From JACMNW01 sp963708425 (lineage in GTDB: Bacteria > Pseudomonadota > Alphaproteobacteria > Rhodobacterales > Rhodobacteraceae): 64,000 nucleotides of DNA. The translations under genes and the position numbers were made by a program. The stretch lies in the NCBI GenBank assembly GCA_963708425.1, contig OY970206.1:2108001-2172000 (forward strand), written 5' to 3'. This document shows, in pieces, positions 15,687 through 24,677 of the stretch; position 1 is the stretch's first letter; the number at the start of each line of letters is the position of its first letter. The notes under the pieces were generated by a model. That model made no database searches, was not told where the DNA came from, and worked only from the letters and a program-made list of their open reading frames with translations.

Positions 15687-17879
15687 ATTGCCGTCTGAAA
15701 TCCCCAGCAAGTTGCGCAGAACTCGCTCCACCGGATCAATATCATCCTGCGGTGCCGGAAAGCGTTCGATCAGCACATCGGGCTGCGCCTGCTGCTGATA
15801 CTCCGGCTGCGGCGGCAGCTTCGGTTCCGGCACATCCATTGGCAGCGGCGTTGCGGGCAGGCCGTCTTCCACCCGCACCATCACCTCATGCCATATTTCG
15901 GCAGGCAATCCGCCGCCCGTCACACCCTGCAACGGCGTGTTGTCATCATAGCCCATCCAGACGCCCGCCACATAATCAGCAGTAAAGCCGATGAACCACG
16001 CATCGCGGCCCGCCGTCGTCGTGCCGGTTTTGCCCGCCGCTTCCCGGTCCGGCAAACGCGCACGGCTGCCGGTGCCGGATGCCACCACCTGCGACATCAT
16101 GTAGGTCAGATAGCGCGCCGATTGCTCGGAAATCACCCGCTCGCCAATACCGCCACTGGCCCCCATCAGCGATTCGTCATCACCCTTCACCCGCAGATCA
16201 AGTATCCCGTAAGGCGTCACCGATGATCCGCCATTCAAAATGCCTGCATAAGCCCCGGTCATTTCCAGCAAAGTCGATTCCGACGCCCCAAGCGCCAGCG
16301 CCGGCCCCGCCGCAAGATCGCTTTTAATGCCAAAATCACTGGCCACTTGCCGCACCAGATCACGCCCCACCGCTTCGGATATCCGCACCGCGGGTATATT
16401 GCGGCTTTCCATCAGGGCTTGGGTCAGCGTGATCATGCCCTTGAATTCATGATCATAATTCGAAGGTGACCATTGGCCTGAACCGGGAATGCTTAGGGTC
16501 AGCGGTGTATCCTCAACATAATCCGACGGGCTGTAGCCCAGATCCATCGCTGCGGCATAGACAAACGGCTTGAACGCAGATCCGGTCTGACGGCGGGCTT
16601 GCGTGGCCCGGTTGAAAGACCCGGCAACTTCGGTCTTCCGGCCACCAACCATGGCGCGAACCGCCCCATCGGCAGACATCACAACAATCGCCGCTTGCGC
16701 GGTGGAGCCATCCTTAACCTTGTTCTCAAAGATATACGTCAGCGCCTCTTCAGCCGCCCTTTGCAAGTCCTGATCCAGCGTAGACTTGATCACCACATCT
16801 TCGGTCGTCTCTGATGTCAGAAACGCCGGCGCGCTGTCCATCATCCAATCGGCAAAGAAACCACCGGACTGAGTTTCCGCCGCCGCTGACAGCCGTGCAG
16901 GATTGGCGCGCGCTTCGTCCGCTTCTTCCTTGGTCAAATAGCCCTGCTCCTCCATCAAGCCAACAATGACCGCACCGCGATCCTGTGCCCGTTGCAGGTT
17001 GTTGGTGGGCGCATAGCGTGACGGTGCCTTCAGCAACCCCGCCAGCATAGCCGCCTCTGCCGGGCCCACCTCGTTGGCAGACTTGCCGAAATACCGTTGC
17101 GCCGCCGCTTCGAAGCCGCGCGCACCGGCACCCAGATAGGCGCGGTTGAAATAGATTGTCAGAATTTCCTGCTTTGAATACTTGGCTTCCATCGCCATCG
17201 CATACGGAATTTCCTTAACCTTGCGCCACACGCCGCCTTGGCGACAATCGGCTTCGTACTCGGTTTCGGATTTCCACAGTGTCGGGTTGTATTCCACACC
17301 AAGGCACAACAACTTTGCCACCTGCTGGGTGATGGTCGACCCGCCGTTGCCACTTAGCGGCCCGCGCCCTTCTGACAAGTTGATGCGCACTGCCGATGCA
17401 ATTCCGCGCGGGCTAATTCCGAAATGCCGGAAAAAGCGCTTGTCCTCAGTCGCCACAACCGCATTCATCAGATAGGGTGATACCGTATCCGCCGTGATCT
17501 GCCCGCCAAATGTCTCACCGCGCCAGGCGAAAACCTTATCGTTGCGGTCCAGCATGGTAACAGACCCGCGCGACCGCCCATCCAGCAATTCGGCTACTGG
17601 TGGCAGTTGCACATAGAAAAAAAGCACCGCCCCCGCCAGGATCATCCCGAACACAAATCCAACGCGCCAGCCAATCCCCCAAAGAATGCGCCAGATCAGC
17701 CGCACAAAGCCCACCAGCAATGCCATGATCGGGTTGCGACGCGGCCGTCTTGGGCTGGCGCGGCGTGCAGTTTTGGCGGGCCGACGGCCACCGTTGCCAC
17801 CGCCCTGCGCACCACTGCGCTGCGTTGCATACCGCCGGTCAGCCTTAAGCGGACCATTCCCGTGACGTGTACCACTCAT
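15684..17879 (-). CDS. Class A penicillin-binding protein (PBP1A type)
   Basis: A 731-residue bifunctional peptidoglycan synthase. A basic cytoplasmic tail (residues 1-50) and a transmembrane region (about 52-92) precede the glycosyltransferase domain (catalytic Glu145 in ATEDKRFFRHFGI, then GGSTITQQ). The transpeptidase domain has the SxxK motif at Ser434-Lys437, SRN at 492-494 and KTGT at 617-620. It polymerises and cross-links glycan strands outside the inner membrane. The C-terminal tail is Pro/Gln-rich. It stands alone, divergent from glnK. Confidence 0.93.
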   Translation of the reverse strand: MSGTRHGNGPLKADRRYATQRSGAQGGGNGGRRPAKTARRASPRRPRRNPIMALLVGFVRLIWRILWGIGWRVGFVFGMILAGAVLFFYVQLPPVAELLDGRSRGSVTMLDRNDKVFAWRGETFGGQITADTVSPYLMNAVVATEDKRFFRHFGISPRGIASAVRINLSEGRGPLSGNGGSTITQQVAKLLCLGVEYNPTLWKSETEYEADCRQGGVWRKVKEIPYAMAMEAKYSKQEILTIYFNRAYLGAGARGFEAAAQRYFGKSANEVGPAEAAMLAGLLKAPSRYAPTNNLQRAQDRGAVIVGLMEEQGYLTKEEADEARANPARLSAAAETQSGGFFADWMMDSAPAFLTSETTEDVVIKSTLDQDLQRAAEEALTYIFENKVKDGSTAQAAIVVMSADGAVRAMVGGRKTEVAGSFNRATQARRQTGSAFKPFVYAAAMDLGYSPSDYVEDTPLTLSIPGSGQWSPSNYDHEFKGMITLTQALMESRNIPAVRISEAVGRDLVRQVASDFGIKSDLAAGPALALGASESTLLEMTGAYAGILNGGSSVTPYGILDLRVKGDDESLMGASGGIGERVISEQSARYLTYMMSQVVASGTGSRARLPDREAAGKTGTTTAGRDAWFIGFTADYVAGVWMGYDDNTPLQGVTGGGLPAEIWHEVMVRVEDGLPATPLPMDVPEPKLPPQPEYQQQAQPDVLIERFPAPQDDIDPVERVLRNLLGISDGN

Positions 17880-18139
17880 GCCTGTTCCGCCGTTCTGCCG
17901 CGCGACTTGTTTTGCCGCACTGTAGCGCGACCCGTCAGGAATGTGGAGCGGTCGCGATGATGATTCGCGTTTTCAAGTCGCATAAAAAACAGGCGAATTG
18001 CTACGAATGTGCAAAACTTGTGCGTTCATGCCAGTAAGTGGGCAGATTTGCGCCGCCGATTTCTTGTGCTGCACCTGCGAAACCCGCTTCCTTGCTGCGG
18101 GGCCATCAGCAACCCCAGCCAAAGATATAGGGGAGCGAT

Positions 18140-18478
18140 GTGAAACTCATCATAGCAGCAATCAAACCGTTCAAGCTTGAAGAGGTCCGCGAAGCGCTGA
18201 CCGCCATCGGCGTGCGCGGCATGATGGTAACAGAGATCAAGGGCTTTGGATCCCAGTCCGGCCATACCGAAATTTATCGCGGCGCAGAATATGCCGTGAA
18301 CTTCGTGCCAAAAGTCCGGCTTGAAATTGTTGTCAGCGACGCGCTGGCCGATCAGGTCGTCGAGACAATTGGTAGAACCGCCAAGACCGGCAAAATCGGT
18401 GACGGCAAGGTTTTCGTGCTGGATGTGCAGCATGCATTGCGCGTGCGCACCGGCGAAACAAACGACGAAGCGCTGTAA
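18140..18478 (+). CDS. glnK: PII nitrogen regulatory protein
   Basis: A 112-residue PII signal protein. The T-loop contains Tyr51 in YRGAEYAVNF, the uridylylation site, and the B-loop is RTAKTGKIGDGKVFV. The start is GTG with GGGAG five bases upstream. Together with amtB 27 bases downstream this is the classical glnK-amtB pair: GlnK blocks AmtB when nitrogen is replete and is released by uridylylation and 2-oxoglutarate when nitrogen is scarce. No confident sigma-54 or NtrC site was found upstream. Confidence 0.95.
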   Translation: MKLIIAAIKPFKLEEVREALTAIGVRGMMVTEIKGFGSQSGHTEIYRGAEYAVNFVPKVRLEIVVSDALADQVVETIGRTAKTGKIGDGKVFVLDVQHALRVRTGETNDEAL

Positions 18479-18505
18479 CGCGCACGGGAAGGGGATCCAA
18501 AGATT

Positions 18506-19990
18506 ATGAAGAACTCGATGAAATTTACTGGCTTGGCCACGCTTGCAGCGTCGCTATTTGCCAGCCTGCCCGTCTGGGCACAAGAGGCCCCGGTGGCCTA
18601 TGAATATGTCAAAGCGGTCGACAAAGGCGATGTCGCCTGGATGTCCATTTCGACGGTGCTGGTGCTGTTGATGACAGTGCCCGGCCTTGCGCTGTTTTAC
18701 GGCGGCTTGGTGCGCACCAAGAACATGTTGTCGATGCTGACCCAAGTGTTCGCAATCGCGGCTGTAGTCGCAATTATCTGGGTGACCTACGGTTACTCCT
18801 TGGCGTTTTCCTATGGCGGTGGCTGGGATGCTTACGTTGGCGGCTTCTCCAAGGCGTTTTTGCGCGGTGTTGATGTAACCACACTGGTGCCCACCTTCAC
18901 CAACGGGGTCTGGCTGCCGGAGTTCACCTTCGTCGCCTTCCAGATGACCTTCGCGATGATCACCCCGGCGCTGATCGTCGGTGCCTTTGCCGAACGCATC
19001 AAGTTTTCTTCGCTGATGGTTTTCGTTATCCTTTGGGTCACCTTCATCTACTTCCCGATGGCGCATATGGTCTGGTGGTGGGGCGGCCCGGATTTCCTGG
19101 CTGAACAGCAAACCCTGAAACTGATCGCCGAGGCTGCAGGCGATACTGCCGGGGTCGAGGCTGCAAGTGCCAATCTGGCCGCGAATGGCCTGCTATGGAA
19201 CTGGGGTGCGCTCGACTTTGCCGGTGGTACAGTTGTGCATATCAACGCCGGGATCGCGGGTCTTGTCGGTTGCCTGATGCTGGGCAAGCGTGTGGGTTAT
19301 GGCAAAGAATCCATGGCACCGCATTCGCTGACCATGACGATGATCGGTGCTGCCTTGCTATGGGTCGGCTGGTTCGGCTTCAACGCCGGGTCCAACTTCG
19401 AGTCGAACTCGATCACCTCGCTGGTCATCGTCAACACCTTCATCGCAACGGCGGGTGCTGGCGTGGCGTGGATGTTCGCCGAATGGCTGATGAAGGGAAA
19501 ACCGTCGCTTCTGGGCTTGGTTTCCGGTGTTGTTACCGGTCTGGTGGCCATCACCCCGGCCTGCGGCTTTGCTGGCCCGATGGGATCGCTGGTCTTGGGC
19601 TTGGTCGCTGGCGTCTGCTGCTTCCTGTTTGTGGGTTACATCAAGAACATGTTCAATCTGGACGACAGCCTTGATGTCTTCGGTATCCACGGTCTGGGCG
19701 GCATCATCGGCGCTCTTGCGACGGGTATTCTGGTAAACCCAGCCCTCGGCGGCGCCGGTATCCCAGACTACATCAGCCAACCCGGCACGCTGCAGGTGGC
19801 CGAATACGTCTTCTCCACCGCCTTCATGGCACAGCTAAAAGCCGTGCTGTTCACCATTGTCTTCGTCGGTATCGGATCGGCGATCCTGTACAAACTGGTC
19901 GATCTGGTGATGGGCCTGCGGGTGGTCAACGAAGTTGAACGTGAAGGCCTCGATCTCGCCGAACATGGCGAACGCGCCTACAACATGTAA
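18506..19990 (+). CDS. amtB: Ammonium transporter
   Basis: A 494-residue Amt/Rh channel of the inner membrane. A cleavable signal peptide (through VWAQEA) precedes about 11 helices. The pore twin histidines appear in GTVVHINAGIAGLV and DVFGIHGLGGIIG. It imports ammonium/ammonia and anchors GlnK. The insertion near residues 195-225 (LKLIAEAAGDTAGVEAASAN) makes a longer periplasmic loop than in E. coli AmtB. It is followed by two hairpins. Confidence 0.95.
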   Translation: MKNSMKFTGLATLAASLFASLPVWAQEAPVAYEYVKAVDKGDVAWMSISTVLVLLMTVPGLALFYGGLVRTKNMLSMLTQVFAIAAVVAIIWVTYGYSLAFSYGGGWDAYVGGFSKAFLRGVDVTTLVPTFTNGVWLPEFTFVAFQMTFAMITPALIVGAFAERIKFSSLMVFVILWVTFIYFPMAHMVWWWGGPDFLAEQQTLKLIAEAAGDTAGVEAASANLAANGLLWNWGALDFAGGTVVHINAGIAGLVGCLMLGKRVGYGKESMAPHSLTMTMIGAALLWVGWFGFNAGSNFESNSITSLVIVNTFIATAGAGVAWMFAEWLMKGKPSLLGLVSGVVTGLVAITPACGFAGPMGSLVLGLVAGVCCFLFVGYIKNMFNLDDSLDVFGIHGLGGIIGALATGILVNPALGGAGIPDYISQPGTLQVAEYVFSTAFMAQLKAVLFTIVFVGIGSAILYKLVDLVMGLRVVNEVEREGLDLAEHGERAYNM

Positions 19991-19995
19991 TCTGC

Positions 19996-20020
19996 TCGGG
20001 CCGGACCACTCCCGGCCCGA
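19996..20020 (+). terminator. Candidate hairpin after amtB
   Basis: TCGGGCCGG and CCGGCCCGA form a perfect 9-bp stem with a 7-base loop, six bases after the amtB stop. There is no clear T-run, so it may only stabilise the 3' end. Confidence 0.55.
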
Positions 20021-20075
20021 CATCCCCCACGATGCGCCCAAGGGCCCTCCCCCCCCAAAGCGCACACGAAGGCGG

Positions 20076-20113
20076 CCTGCGCGCATGCTCCCCGCGCAGG
20101 TCGTTTAATTATT
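20076..20113 (+). terminator. Candidate terminator, glnK-amtB operon
   Basis: CCTGCGCG and CGCGCAGG form an 8-bp stem followed by TCGTTTAATTATT, the best intrinsic terminator for amtB. It also faces the convergent tyrB gene. Confidence 0.6.
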
Positions 20114-20115
20114 GG

Positions 20116-21297
20116 CTAACCGATAACGCTGGCAATCGCCGCGGCCAGTATCGGTACCGTCCGCGCATTCAGCCCGGCAATGTTGATCCGGCTATCGCCC
20201 ACCATGTAAATCCCATGCTCAACCCGCAACCGTTCAACCTGATCAACCGTCAGGCCCAGCCGTGAAAACATGCCGCGATGCTGGGCGACAAAGCCAAACT
20301 GGTCTGATCCCGTCGCATCGCGCAAAGCATCCGCCAAAGCCTGCCGCAACGACAGCATGCTAAGGCGCACTTCCTCCAGTTCCGCCTGCCAATCGGCCGT
20401 CAGGCCGACATCCTGCAAAATCGTCGTCACAATCCGCGCGCCATGATCGGGGGGGAACGAAAAGTTCACCCGGTTCAAATGCGCCAGATTGCCCTGCACG
20501 GTAGCCCGCTGGTCCGCCGCACATAGTACAATCAAAATCCCGGTCCGTTCGCGGTAGATGCCAAAGTTTTTCGAACATGATGCTGCAATCAACACCTGCG
20601 GAAACCGCGTCGCTATCATTCGGGTGGCTTCGGCGTCGTCTTCCAGCCCGTCGCCAAACCCCTGATACGCCAGATCAATGAATGGTATGGCCCCGCGCGC
20701 CACCAGCAAATCCGCCACCTGCGCCCATTCGACAGCGTTCAGATTTGCCCCGGTCGGGTTATGGCAACAGCCATGCAACAGCACGATATCGCCCGGCTTC
20801 ACCGCGCTCAGGTCGGCGATCAGCCCGGCAAAATCGATGCCCCGCGTTTCGGCATCAAAGTACCGATACGTCGCCGATGGAATGCCCAGATAGCTGATGA
20901 TCGACAAATGGTTCGGCCACGTCGGGTCCGATACCCAGATTGTCGCCTTCGGGTTGGCCAGCCGGATCAGCTCCATCCCCTGCCGAATGGCCCCCGTGCC
21001 ACCAACTGACGCCGCCGATGCCACCCGATCCATCGGCACACCATCACCAAGGATCATCCGTGTTATTGCCGCGTTGAACGCGGCTTCCCCGGCAAGGGCC
21101 GTATAGGTCTTGGTTGCTTCACTGTCCAAAAGCCGCTGTTCGGCAGCTTTGACCGCCCGCATAATCGGCGTCAAACCCGTCTCATCCTTATAAACCCCAA
21201 CCCCCAGATCAATCTTGGTCGTGCGCGGATCGTCTTTATACAACTGCATCAGCCGAAGGATCGAATCGGCAGGCTGCGGCGCCAGATTCTCAAGCAT
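20116..21297 (-). CDS. tyrB: Aromatic amino acid / aspartate aminotransferase (class I, TyrB type)
   Basis: A 393-residue fold-type I PLP aminotransferase. The PLP lysine is in SCSKNFGIYRERTG, and HGCCHNPTGANL and SRINIAGLN match the AspC/TyrB branch. It swaps amino groups between aspartate, glutamate or aromatic amino acids and 2-oxo acids. It starts three bases after the stop of sseA, so the two are one operon. Because this family can transaminate cysteine to 3-mercaptopyruvate, the substrate of SseA, a sulfur role is plausible (inference). Confidence 0.9.
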   Translation of the reverse strand: MLENLAPQPADSILRLMQLYKDDPRTTKIDLGVGVYKDETGLTPIMRAVKAAEQRLLDSEATKTYTALAGEAAFNAAITRMILGDGVPMDRVASAASVGGTGAIRQGMELIRLANPKATIWVSDPTWPNHLSIISYLGIPSATYRYFDAETRGIDFAGLIADLSAVKPGDIVLLHGCCHNPTGANLNAVEWAQVADLLVARGAIPFIDLAYQGFGDGLEDDAEATRMIATRFPQVLIAASCSKNFGIYRERTGILIVLCAADQRATVQGNLAHLNRVNFSFPPDHGARIVTTILQDVGLTADWQAELEEVRLSMLSLRQALADALRDATGSDQFGFVAQHRGMFSRLGLTVDQVERLRVEHGIYMVGDSRINIAGLNARTVPILAAAIASVIG

Positions 21298-21300
21298 TAT

Positions 21301-22161
21301 CTAACCCTTCGCGACCTGCAGGTCGTCATACATGCCCCATTCCGCCCATGATCCATCATAAAGTGCGTGGTTACGGTGCCCAATCCGCTCAAGCGCCAGA
21401 CTTAGGATCGCCGCTGTAATCCCGGACCCGCAAGTAGTGATTGCCGGCTTCGATAAATCAGCACCGGCATCGGCAAACACCGTAGCCAGATCCTTCGGTG
21501 CCTTCATCGTGCCATCCGCATTCAGCAGCGTGCCGAACGGCACATTCTTCGACCCTGGAATATGCCCTGATCGCAGCCCCGGCCGAGGCTCCGCCGCCTC
21601 GCCCTTGAACCGCGCCGCAGACCGCGCATCCAGAATTTCTGCCTCGCCCAGCTTCGATGAATGCGCCACTTGCGTCACATCCTTCACCAGCCCGGCCTGC
21701 CGTTGCACAGTCATATGCCGGTCCCGCAGCACTGGTGGCATGTCTTCAACAGCGCGCCCTTCGGCCTGCCATTTCGGAAATCCACCGTCCAGCACGGCCA
21801 CATCCGTCTTGCCCATCAACCGGAACGTCCACCAGACTCGGGCCGCAGACAGCAGGCCAGACCCATCATAAACCACCACCTGATGACCATCGCCCACCCC
21901 CATCGCCCGCATCCGGCTGATGAATTTCTCAGTTGGCGGTGCCATGTGCGGCAGCGGGGATCGCTGATCGGAAATCTCGTCAATATCGAAAAACCGCGCA
22001 CCGGGAATGTGCACCGCACCATATTCCGCCCGCGCATCGCGGCCGCTATCCGGCATGTACCAAGACGCATCCAGCACCCGCAAATCCGGGTCCGCCAAAT
22101 GCGCGGCCAGCCAGGTGGTCGAAACCAGCGTCTTCGGGTCATCCATTGGCGAGGGGGTCAT
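21301..22161 (-). CDS. sseA: 3-mercaptopyruvate sulfurtransferase
   Basis: A 286-residue two-domain rhodanese. The N-terminal inactive domain has VLDASWYMPDSGRDA and HIPGARFFDIDEISD; the C-terminal domain carries the active-site loop CGSGIT, the form typical of mercaptopyruvate sulfurtransferases rather than thiosulfate rhodaneses. It transfers sulfur from 3-mercaptopyruvate to thiol acceptors or cyanide. The ATG at 22161 has CGGAG upstream; ATGs at 22182 and 22146 are alternatives. It is directly upstream of tyrB. Confidence 0.92.
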   Translation of the reverse strand: MTPSPMDDPKTLVSTTWLAAHLADPDLRVLDASWYMPDSGRDARAEYGAVHIPGARFFDIDEISDQRSPLPHMAPPTEKFISRMRAMGVGDGHQVVVYDGSGLLSAARVWWTFRLMGKTDVAVLDGGFPKWQAEGRAVEDMPPVLRDRHMTVQRQAGLVKDVTQVAHSSKLGEAEILDARSAARFKGEAAEPRPGLRSGHIPGSKNVPFGTLLNADGTMKAPKDLATVFADAGADLSKPAITTCGSGITAAILSLALERIGHRNHALYDGSWAEWGMYDDLQVAKG

Positions 22162-22228
22162 TTTACGCTCCGTGCGGCTCATGTTCCGGATTAGTCGGAC
22201 ATCGGCATCGAAGCAAGGGTGCTGGGTT

Positions 22229-22258
22229 GGCCCGGGCGCAACAAAGCACGCCCGGGCC
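22229..22258. terminator. Perfect 10-bp inverted repeat
   Basis: GGCCCGGGCG and CGCCCGGGCC with a 10-base loop lie just downstream of the small membrane protein gene and upstream of sseA. No T-run is seen on either side, so terminator function is likely but not proven. Confidence 0.55.
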
Positions 22259-22266
22259 GGGGTTAA

Positions 22267-22551
22267 TTACTTCGCCATCATGCCTTTCAGCGCGCCGACG
22301 ATAGCAAGCAAGACACCCCCGCCAACGCCACCCGAAGCGATGGAAGAGATGATCGAGCCAATGTCCAAGCCACCAGCCGCCGCAGCTGGATCAACGGGCG
22401 CACCCATCATCCCCAGAAGGTAGGTGCCAATGCCACCGCCAAGAAGGCCGACAATCGAATTGCCAAGCGTCCCGAGGCTGAAGTTTTTCATAATTGCGCC
22501 CGCGCCGTTACCGCCCAGTGCGCCTGCAATCAGACTGATGATCAGTTCCAT
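22267..22551 (-). CDS. Small glycine-rich membrane protein, unknown function
   Basis: A 94-residue protein made of hydrophobic, glycine-rich segments (MELIISLIAGALGGNGAG; GNSIVGLLGGGIGTYLLG; GGVGGGVLLAIVGALKGMM) with a short polar Pro/Ala/Asp linker near residues 50-65. Two or three membrane-spanning or amphipathic helices are likely. I do not recognise a characterised family; the overall look recalls YeaQ/YmgE-type small membrane proteins but the match is weak. It starts with ATG after a GGGAAGGAA stretch and is followed by a GC-rich hairpin. Confidence 0.7.
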   Translation of the reverse strand: MELIISLIAGALGGNGAGAIMKNFSLGTLGNSIVGLLGGGIGTYLLGMMGAPVDPAAAAGGLDIGSIISSIASGGVGGGVLLAIVGALKGMMAK

Positions 22552-22693
22552 GATACTCGTATTCCTTCCCTAACTCTGTTTCGGTTCCCGTCGGGATTTG
22601 CCGAATTACCCAAGCTCTTTCACACCGAAAGGTGCTGGCCCGGTGGACAAAGTGTCGCAGACTGTCGCCAATGCGGCAACAGATATTGAAACT

Positions 22694-23176
22694 TCAGAAA
22701 GACTTAGTGCTTTGCCGCAACAGCCGACCTTTTTCGCGGTCCCAGTCTTTTTTGGCCTCTGACGCGCGTTTGTCGGCCAGCTTCTTGCCTTTGGCGATGC
22801 CGATCTTCAGCTTCACGATGCCACGGTCGTTGAAATACATCTTCATCGGCACAATTGTCATGCCTTCGCGTGCAGTGGCGTTCCACAGCCGCGACATCTC
22901 TTTCTTATTGACCAGCAGCTTGCGGCGGCGGCGCTCTTCGTGGCCCCAAGTCTTGGCTTGCATGTAGGGCGCGATGTAGCCGTTGATCAGCCACAACTCG
23001 CCGCCTTCAACCGACGCATAGCTTTCGGCAATGTTCGATCCGCCCTTGCGAAGTGACTTCACTTCAGACCCAAGCAGCATGATCCCAGCCTCGATATCGG
23101 CCTCGATATGATAGTCGAACCGCGCGCGCCTATTTTCGGCAATCAGCTTGGAATTGGGATCAGATTTTTCGACCAT
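22694..23176 (-). CDS. smpB: SsrA-binding protein
   Basis: A 160-residue tmRNA-binding protein needed for trans-translation at stalled ribosomes. Typical segments are NRRARFDYHIEADIEAGIML, LGSEVKSLRKG and the basic tail (LADKRASEAKKDWDREKGR) that mimics the codon-anticodon helix. The ATG at 23176 fits the family N-terminus better than an in-frame start 33 bases upstream. The tmRNA gene itself is not in this window. It lies downstream of dapA with a gap of about 430 bases between them. Confidence 0.95.
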   Translation of the reverse strand: MVEKSDPNSKLIAENRRARFDYHIEADIEAGIMLLGSEVKSLRKGGSNIAESYASVEGGELWLINGYIAPYMQAKTWGHEERRRRKLLVNKKEMSRLWNATAREGMTIVPMKMYFNDRGIVKLKIGIAKGKKLADKRASEAKKDWDREKGRLLRQSTKSF

Positions 23177-23643
23177 GATCCGCCCGAGATAGGCGATAGG
23201 GGCAGCCAAGTCCAGATGCGGCCCTCGCCAATCTTGGCATCAGATCGGTATGCACGGGGGGTGTACAGGGGGTGCACAGCAGGTGACGTGCCAAAAAGCG
23301 GCCGTTTTGCCCCGATCAAACCACCGCTGATCGACACCCGCTGCGGATCAAAGCGAACACCGACCTGGTATAGCGGAGCGGCGCAACCATCGATTCATCC
23401 CCCATCCGCACGGCCGCCGTCACGGCACAATAAGCGCCCCATCAGCTCAAAAACCGCCCGAATGGCATTCTGGCGGGTCAGACTCGCGGGGCGAAAACCG
23501 ATCTCCGCGTAGCTTGGTCAGGATGGCAAATGCCACAATTCCACCCCGAGTCAAACATCATCAGAAGCTGCCCGGCCGGCAAACTGCGGGCGGCAAATTT
23601 CAGAAACATATCCTCGACATCAAAGCCAAGCATCTGTTTTGGC
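23177..23643. other. Intergenic region between smpB and dapA
   Basis: About 465 bases without a recognised gene. The only sensible reading frame is the small one noted at 23481-23633. A tandem motif GGGGGTGTACAGGGGGTGCAC occurs near 23246 (given as two halves, GGGGGTGTACA and GGGGGTGCACA). No tRNA or terminator was evident. Confidence 0.4.
23481..23633 (-). CDS. Possible small protein downstream of dapA
   Basis: A 50-codon ATG frame starting 10 bases after the dapA stop on the same strand (MLGFDVEDMFLKFAARSLPA..., ending FAPRV). It contains one CGIC pair of cysteines. There is no strong ribosome-binding site and I recognise no homologue. It may be a genuine small gene, the end of a decayed one, or chance. 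Confidence 0.25.
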
Positions 23644-24519
23644 TTAGTTTATCAACCCGGCATGGCGCATCGCTGCATCGATCCGCGCCTTGGTGCCATC
23701 GGTCAGACCAACCAACGGCAAGCGCACGTCGGGGCTGCAGAGATTCAGCTTTGACAGGCCATATTTCGCCCCTGCAAGACCCGGCTCGATGAAAATCGCC
23801 TCATGCAGCGGCATAAGTCGGTCCTGATATTGCAGCGCCTTTGCGTAATCCCCACTCAGCGTCGCGGCCTGAAATTCGGCGCAAAGCCGCGGCGCCACAT
23901 TCGCCGTCACCGAGATACATCCGACCCCACCATGGGCATTAAATCCCAGCGCAGTGGCATCCTCGCCCGACATTTGGATGAAGTTCGCACCGCAACTAAT
24001 GCGCTGTTGGCTGACCCGTTCAATCTTGCCAGTAGCGTCTTTGACGCCAATGATCCGCGGCAGTTTTGCCAGAATACCCATGGTTTCCGGGGTCATATCA
24101 ACCACCGATCGACCCGGAATATTGTAGATGATGATCGGCAGATCGCAGCAATCATGCAGGGCAGTGTAATGCGCGATCAACCCAGCCTGCGTCGGCTTGT
24201 TGTAATAGGGTGTCACCACCAATGCCGCATCCGCCCCAACCTTGGCCGCGTGGCGGATCAGCCGCATCCCCTCGACCGTGTTGTTGGACCCAGCCCCGGC
24301 AATCACCGGCACCCGGCCTCGGGCGGCTTTCACAACCACCTCGATCACCGTTTCATGCTCTTCATGGCTAAGCGTCGGGCTTTCACCAGTGGTTCCTACA
24401 GGCACCAACCCGGTCGATCCTTCGGCAATATGCCAATCGACCAAGGATTTGAGCGTATCAAGATCAATGGCACCGTTCTTGAACGGCGTCACCAAGGCTG
24501 GAATGGACCCTGTGATCAT
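23644..24519 (-). CDS. dapA: 4-hydroxy-tetrahydrodipicolinate synthase
   Basis: A 291-residue (beta/alpha)8 lyase that condenses pyruvate with aspartate semialdehyde, the first committed step to lysine and diaminopimelate. Schiff-base Lys160 is in IIGVKDATG; Tyr132 and the GTTGE motif (42-46) complete the site; Tyr106 is in YYNKP. The ATG at 24519 has AGGAG seven bases upstream. It is divergent from the lytic transglycosylase gene. It supplies precursors for peptidoglycan as well as protein. Confidence 0.95.
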   Translation of the reverse strand: MITGSIPALVTPFKNGAIDLDTLKSLVDWHIAEGSTGLVPVGTTGESPTLSHEEHETVIEVVVKAARGRVPVIAGAGSNNTVEGMRLIRHAAKVGADAALVVTPYYNKPTQAGLIAHYTALHDCCDLPIIIYNIPGRSVVDMTPETMGILAKLPRIIGVKDATGKIERVSQQRISCGANFIQMSGEDATALGFNAHGGVGCISVTANVAPRLCAEFQAATLSGDYAKALQYQDRLMPLHEAIFIEPGLAGAKYGLSKLNLCSPDVRLPLVGLTDGTKARIDAAMRHAGLIN

Positions 24520-24677
24520 GGCGCGTCTCCTATCCTTTGGGCGGTGATTGCTTAAACTCGCCCGTTGCAAACGCGCCCTTCCTAGCGCCGCTGCGGCCCA
24601 TTGCCAAGCGGCGCTGACGCCCGTGCTGGCGATGATGTGAGTTGCACCCAGCCACCGTCTAAGGCACCACTGCGGGT

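Noticed and set aside
17880..18139. Sigma-54/NtrC promoter upstream of glnK
   Set aside because: No sequence close enough to TGGCAC-N5-TTGCA or paired NtrC sites could be found by eye.
23108..23512. 134-codon + strand frame overlapping smpB end
   Set aside because: Overlaps smpB antisense and has no recognisable features.
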